From the NCBI GenBank assembly GCA_945483525.1, contig CALYRV010000007.1, positions 1-34,201 of the forward strand: DNA of 34,201 bases, read 5' to 3'. The position numbers and the translations under genes are program-made. The notes beneath the pieces were generated by a model. It ran no database searches. It was not told where the DNA came from and saw only the letters and a program-made list of their open reading frames with translations. Source of the stretch: an uncultured Verrucomicrobiota bacterium. GTDB lineage: Bacteria > Verrucomicrobiota > Kiritimatiellia > RFP12 > UBA1067. Each line of letters starts with the position of its first letter. The first letter of the stretch is position 1. Shown here piece after piece: positions 32,701 through 34,201 of this stretch.

Positions 32701-33087
32701 GTCGCGGCCGCGAACGCCCGGGTCGGTGTGGACGTGGAGTCTGCCGAGCGCAATCTTTCTGAAGAGTTTGCTGCCGGCGTGTTCATGCCTGAAGAGCTGG
32801 AACTCGCGGCTCAGTCCGCCAACGCCTCGCAGTCGGTCATTCGCTTCTGGTGCGCCAAGGAGGCGGTGTCGAAGGCGCTCGGCACAGGTATCCGTTACAG
32901 TCCTAAAGAGATGAACGTCGAATCCTATCAGGCCGATTCCGGATCGTTGGCAATGCGGTTGACCGGTGAGTGGGAGAAGTCGTTTCCGCAGTTTAAGGGA
33001 CGGGACATCAACGTGACGGTTCGTAATCTTCACGAGCACGTCCTTGCGTTCTGTTTCATTCCCTCCACGATGTTCCCACAGGATTAG
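29776..33087 (+). CDS. AT-like / dehydratase-like / phosphopantetheinyl transferase fusion with inactive-looking AT and DH
   Basis: 1103 aa. Residues about 98-440 are an acyltransferase fold (KLAFVYPGVMSFYPDML, then QALVAVYSAG), where the GHSxG nucleophile motif is GFAGG (A200 for Ser) and the PFHTP histidine motif is PFNTP (N316). Residues about 545-825 are a double hot-dog dehydratase: the DH dyad His is F560 (APFIGDFSIG) and the second-half Asp is G746 (NPLLLGSVVSG). Residues about 865-1100 are an Sfp-type PPTase with EWLFGRIAAKEAVRRYL, GKP (946-948), H968, GVDVE (D986, E988) and FWCAKEAVSKALG (K1028, E1029, K1033), all intact. No ACP or ketoreductase is seen. Order KS, AT, DH, PPTase resembles enediyne synthases minus ACP and KR. 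Confidence 0.85.
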   Translation: MSSSLVVVSASDRESLLEMIARIVRFLDRMPETALVDVAYTCSLLKGAERLSLVVDNVADLRSRLVSAHARLSSLAMKRIRDKSGTYYFEDRLLGEGRGKLAFVYPGVMSFYPDMLRDLAIEMRECRSAFDELEEAMIGDAEFAPSSFVFPPASYYRHDADIFSSGAYAQALVAVYSAGVGMTRLLRSYGLLPDGVVGFAGGDLAAMVRSGAAGESRPRTERVSAIAEIYRIVDKAVDHAGLPETVMVTVLIHIGGETKLAETLSTFPNGKVTLALDLSPRQKTYAIDPDFADEAIAAFNAAGIRSMRLALNRPFNTPKCASLVPAIQKFTTKWMKEKPSTEVYSCSTAEPVPDTLAAARKDTAERWSRPVRFADTVRRMYADGYRVFVEVGPRGLMTSFIEDTLKGCDHAAFATNSIHRRGMLQLQHAVAQLMALGADMDISSAFAGYGPRKLDFDATVPISVRHEAEMLLSRRFPRLTLLSDVPLEAASVMVEPKGRGAKVAARQAAINAQSRRHRQFDFGAVNPLVSDADIVSQTPGVSIEIKKTFSISDAPFIGDFSIGTSQLSYSDPNLRGLVLLTVPIALEIMAETAALLVPGRAVVAIEDISAPRNAVFSKGVLTLFVKAERVASGSAGLAAVRVFVRDDRPDSAYTSANVAATFVLSKEYPSPAPLDVVKHSKPRTVHWSSRDVYPSRLCSGKRLRNITFVETWSESGVDYTIKVPPIADAVTFTRFPNWVVNPLLLGSVVSGFPLWRSHERFPGACSFPFRCRRIDFLGPLPKEGSEVKCYMRLTGVTPTSQISDITVSGGNGLALMNISGWEELCERVNPEYRDLIMQPATSFITRKLGWDFIGNPSTDVATAYVTDIPYHIFEKTDEIWLKTFSHIVLCNQERLQFADKMGSASRRTEWLFGRIAAKEAVRRYLKDFHQARWSYADVEIMANDKGKPYALGDWQEFLQSDIDIAIAHTAQFIVAVAAANARVGVDVESAERNLSEEFAAGVFMPEELELAAQSANASQSVIRFWCAKEAVSKALGTGIRYSPKEMNVESYQADSGSLAMRLTGEWEKSFPQFKGRDINVTVRNLHEHVLAFCFIPSTMFPQD

Positions 33088-33107
33088 TTGACGTCCGAAG
33101 TTGAAGA

Positions 33108-33890
33108 ATGGAAAAGCAGGTGTCAGTAAGTAAGGATCCGTTCGGGGAGTTGAGCGAGGCACAGAAGGTTCCGGGGCTTAAGCAGCGGTTTCCGGATCGG
33201 GTGCTGATCATGACGACCGATCGCTGTTTCGGCTACTGTGCGCACTGCACGCGCAAGTGGATTCTCGGAAAGACTCCGGTCGTCGATACGCAAGATAAGC
33301 TGGATGCGTGTGTCGAGTATGTGCGGAAACATCCAGGGATTAGGGATGTGCTTTTGTCCGGCGGAGATGTACTGACGCTTTCCGATGCGAAGGTAAAGAA
33401 GTTCATCGAAGCCTTCGCTGCGCTTAGGCAGGTAGAGGTGATTCGCATTTGTACGCGGGCGCCAGTTTCCAATCCGAAGCGGATCACGACTCGGTTGGTT
33501 CGTGTTCTCGCTAAATCGAAGAAGGTGTGGGTGAATTGCCATATTAACACCGCGGCGGAAGTGGCGCGTTGTCGTGACGCGGCGGCGAAGCTGGTCAACG
33601 CGGGAATTCCGGTTTCGTCGCAGACGGTGCTGCTGCGTGGCGTGAATGACACGCGAACGAAGATGATGGAACTGCTCAGGTCGCTTTCGGCCGCCCGGAT
33701 ACGTCCGTATTACGTCTTTCAGTGTGACCCGGTCGAAGGTCTTGATCGTTTTCGGGTTCCGCTTGAAAAGGCGAAGAAGCTGGAGTCGTATTGCGCCGAG
33801 CATATCGGCGGACTTGCACTTCCGCGTTTCGTTGCGGATCTTCCGGATTCCAAACGCAAGCTTCCGATCGCGATACTGGAGGGGTTGTGA
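33108..33890 (+). CDS. Compact lysine 2,3-aminomutase-like radical SAM protein
   Basis: 260 aa of the KamA family; the Clostridium enzyme has about 416. It begins near the family's VPGLKQRFPDRVL segment, so the N-terminal domain of roughly 100 residues is absent; an in-frame stop at 33102 rules out an upstream extension. The cluster motif is C40-FGY-C44-AH-C47, followed by VLLSGGDVLTLSD, VSSQTVLLRGVND and YYVFQCDPVEG. The Asp in QCD, D244 and K251 (KLP, matching the PLP lysine) are kept, so aminomutase chemistry is possible. It follows the PPTase fusion by 20 bp and is probably in the same transcript. Alternatives are an EpmB-type enzyme for EF-P or another amino acid mutase. Confidence 0.82.
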   Translation: MEKQVSVSKDPFGELSEAQKVPGLKQRFPDRVLIMTTDRCFGYCAHCTRKWILGKTPVVDTQDKLDACVEYVRKHPGIRDVLLSGGDVLTLSDAKVKKFIEAFAALRQVEVIRICTRAPVSNPKRITTRLVRVLAKSKKVWVNCHINTAAEVARCRDAAAKLVNAGIPVSSQTVLLRGVNDTRTKMMELLRSLSAARIRPYYVFQCDPVEGLDRFRVPLEKAKKLESYCAEHIGGLALPRFVADLPDSKRKLPIAILEGL

Positions 33891-33899
33891 CGGCGGTAG

Positions 33900-34073
33900 C
33901 GGACCGCACATCTGTGCTGTCAGGATTACCTCTGGGATGGCATCAAACGCGACCGTCTCGTCTGGATCGGAGACTTGCATTATTGGGGCGAGATGCTTGA
34001 TATGGGGGCGACATCTTTCTGGGAGGACTTCGATCTTGCCTGGATGACGGTTTGGAAGTGTCGTTTTCTTTGA
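33900..34073 (+). pseudogene. Collapsed alpha-L-rhamnosidase (GH78-like) remnant
   Basis: An open frame from 33900 to TGA 34071-34073, with no start codon before the conserved part. It reads QDYLWDGIKRDRLVWIGDL, a hallmark of bacterial alpha-L-rhamnosidase catalytic domains, and passes directly into HYWGEMLDMGATSFWEDFD, then LAW, which in full enzymes lies a few hundred residues later. The barrel between, with most of the active site, is absent but the frame is kept. Then it ends within ten residues. It is too short for ordinary gene calling. It is a remnant; whether it is expressed is unknown. Confidence 0.7.
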
Positions 34074-34080
34074 TTTGCGG

Positions 34081-34110
34081 TTGACAGTGGCAAAATCGTT
34101 TTGATATAAT
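34081..34110 (+). promoter_or_regulatory. Promoter of tRNA-Cys
   Basis: Consensus TTGACA (34081-34086), 18 bp, TATAAT (34105-34110), 16 bp before the tRNA 5' end. Confidence 0.8.
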
Positions 34111-34126
34111 ACGCGCCAACTCAACT

Positions 34127-34200
34127 GGTGGGATGGCCGAGCGGTTAGGTTGCGGACTGCAAATCCGCCTACAGCGGTTCAACTCCGCTTCCCACCTCCA
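34127..34200 (+). tRNA. tRNA-Cys (GCA)
   Basis: 74 nt with encoded CCA. Acceptor GGTGGGA pairs with TCCCACC, discriminator T (U), anticodon loop CTGCAAA with anticodon GCA, T arm CGG-TTCAACT-CCG. U73 and GCA are the known identity elements of tRNA-Cys. Confidence 0.96.
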
Positions 34201-34201
34201 A

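Noticed and set aside
34087..34200. tRNA-Cys as integration site of a mobile element
   Set aside because: No integrase and no duplicated tRNA 3' end can be seen; the window ends directly after the tRNA.

Overview
This GC-rich window comes from a Gram-negative anaerobe. It encodes an LptA/OstA-like periplasmic protein, diaminopimelate epimerase, the DXP isoprenoid route, an Rnf complex, a eukaryote-type glycogen branching enzyme, a Gld-type ABC exporter and several secreted proteins. This mix, together with the style of the secreted proteins and many 7-bp tandem repeats between genes, fits a gut-type member of the PVC superphylum (Kiritimatiellota, Lentisphaerota or Verrucomicrobiota). The placement is an inference from gene style; no rRNA is present. 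Nearly all genes are on the + strand.

Layout. 1-427 is the 3' end of clpB. 467-2752 holds an OmpR-type response regulator with a shortened DNA-binding domain, a histidine kinase with no ATPase domain, and a secreted protein behind a PhoB-like tandem 11-bp site. 2859-7075 is a Gld-like ABC system (ATPase, fused GldF-GldG, DUF4340). 7089-7271 is an internally collapsed rfbC. 7262-10959 holds an LptA-like protein, a sugar porter, a PhnP-like hydrolase and a secreted protein. 11005-19157 holds tsaD, a GT-C membrane protein, dxs, a NERD protein, a Prc protease and dapF. 19176-25292 is an Rnf operon (A, B, a large secreted protein, C, D, G) with no rnfE in the window. glgB follows, then tRNA-Lys on the minus strand and a DUF975 membrane protein.

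The most unusual locus is 28376-33890. A stand-alone ketosynthase-like protein overlaps a 1103-residue protein with acyltransferase-like, dehydratase-like and phosphopantetheinyl transferase domains, and a compact lysine 2,3-aminomutase-like radical SAM gene follows. By my alignment from memory, both recognised catalytic residues of the AT-like and DH-like domains are replaced, and the Cys and first His of the KS are replaced, while the PPTase motifs are intact. No ACP or ketoreductase is visible. It looks like an enediyne/PUFA-type synthase whose catalytic centres have been erased around a working PPTase. After it lie an alpha-L-rhamnosidase remnant (33900-34073) and tRNA-Cys.

Two window-wide themes stand out. 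First, short tandem repeats, almost all with a 7-bp period (one with 9 bp), fill many gene junctions. They also enter coding sequences in frame (PhnP-like hydrolase, tsaD, GT-C protein, dxs, glgB) and form a signal peptide core. Second, several conserved genes carry internal deletions (clpB, the response regulator, probably rnfG, rfbC and the rhamnosidase remnant). The last two keep both ends of the gene in one open frame.
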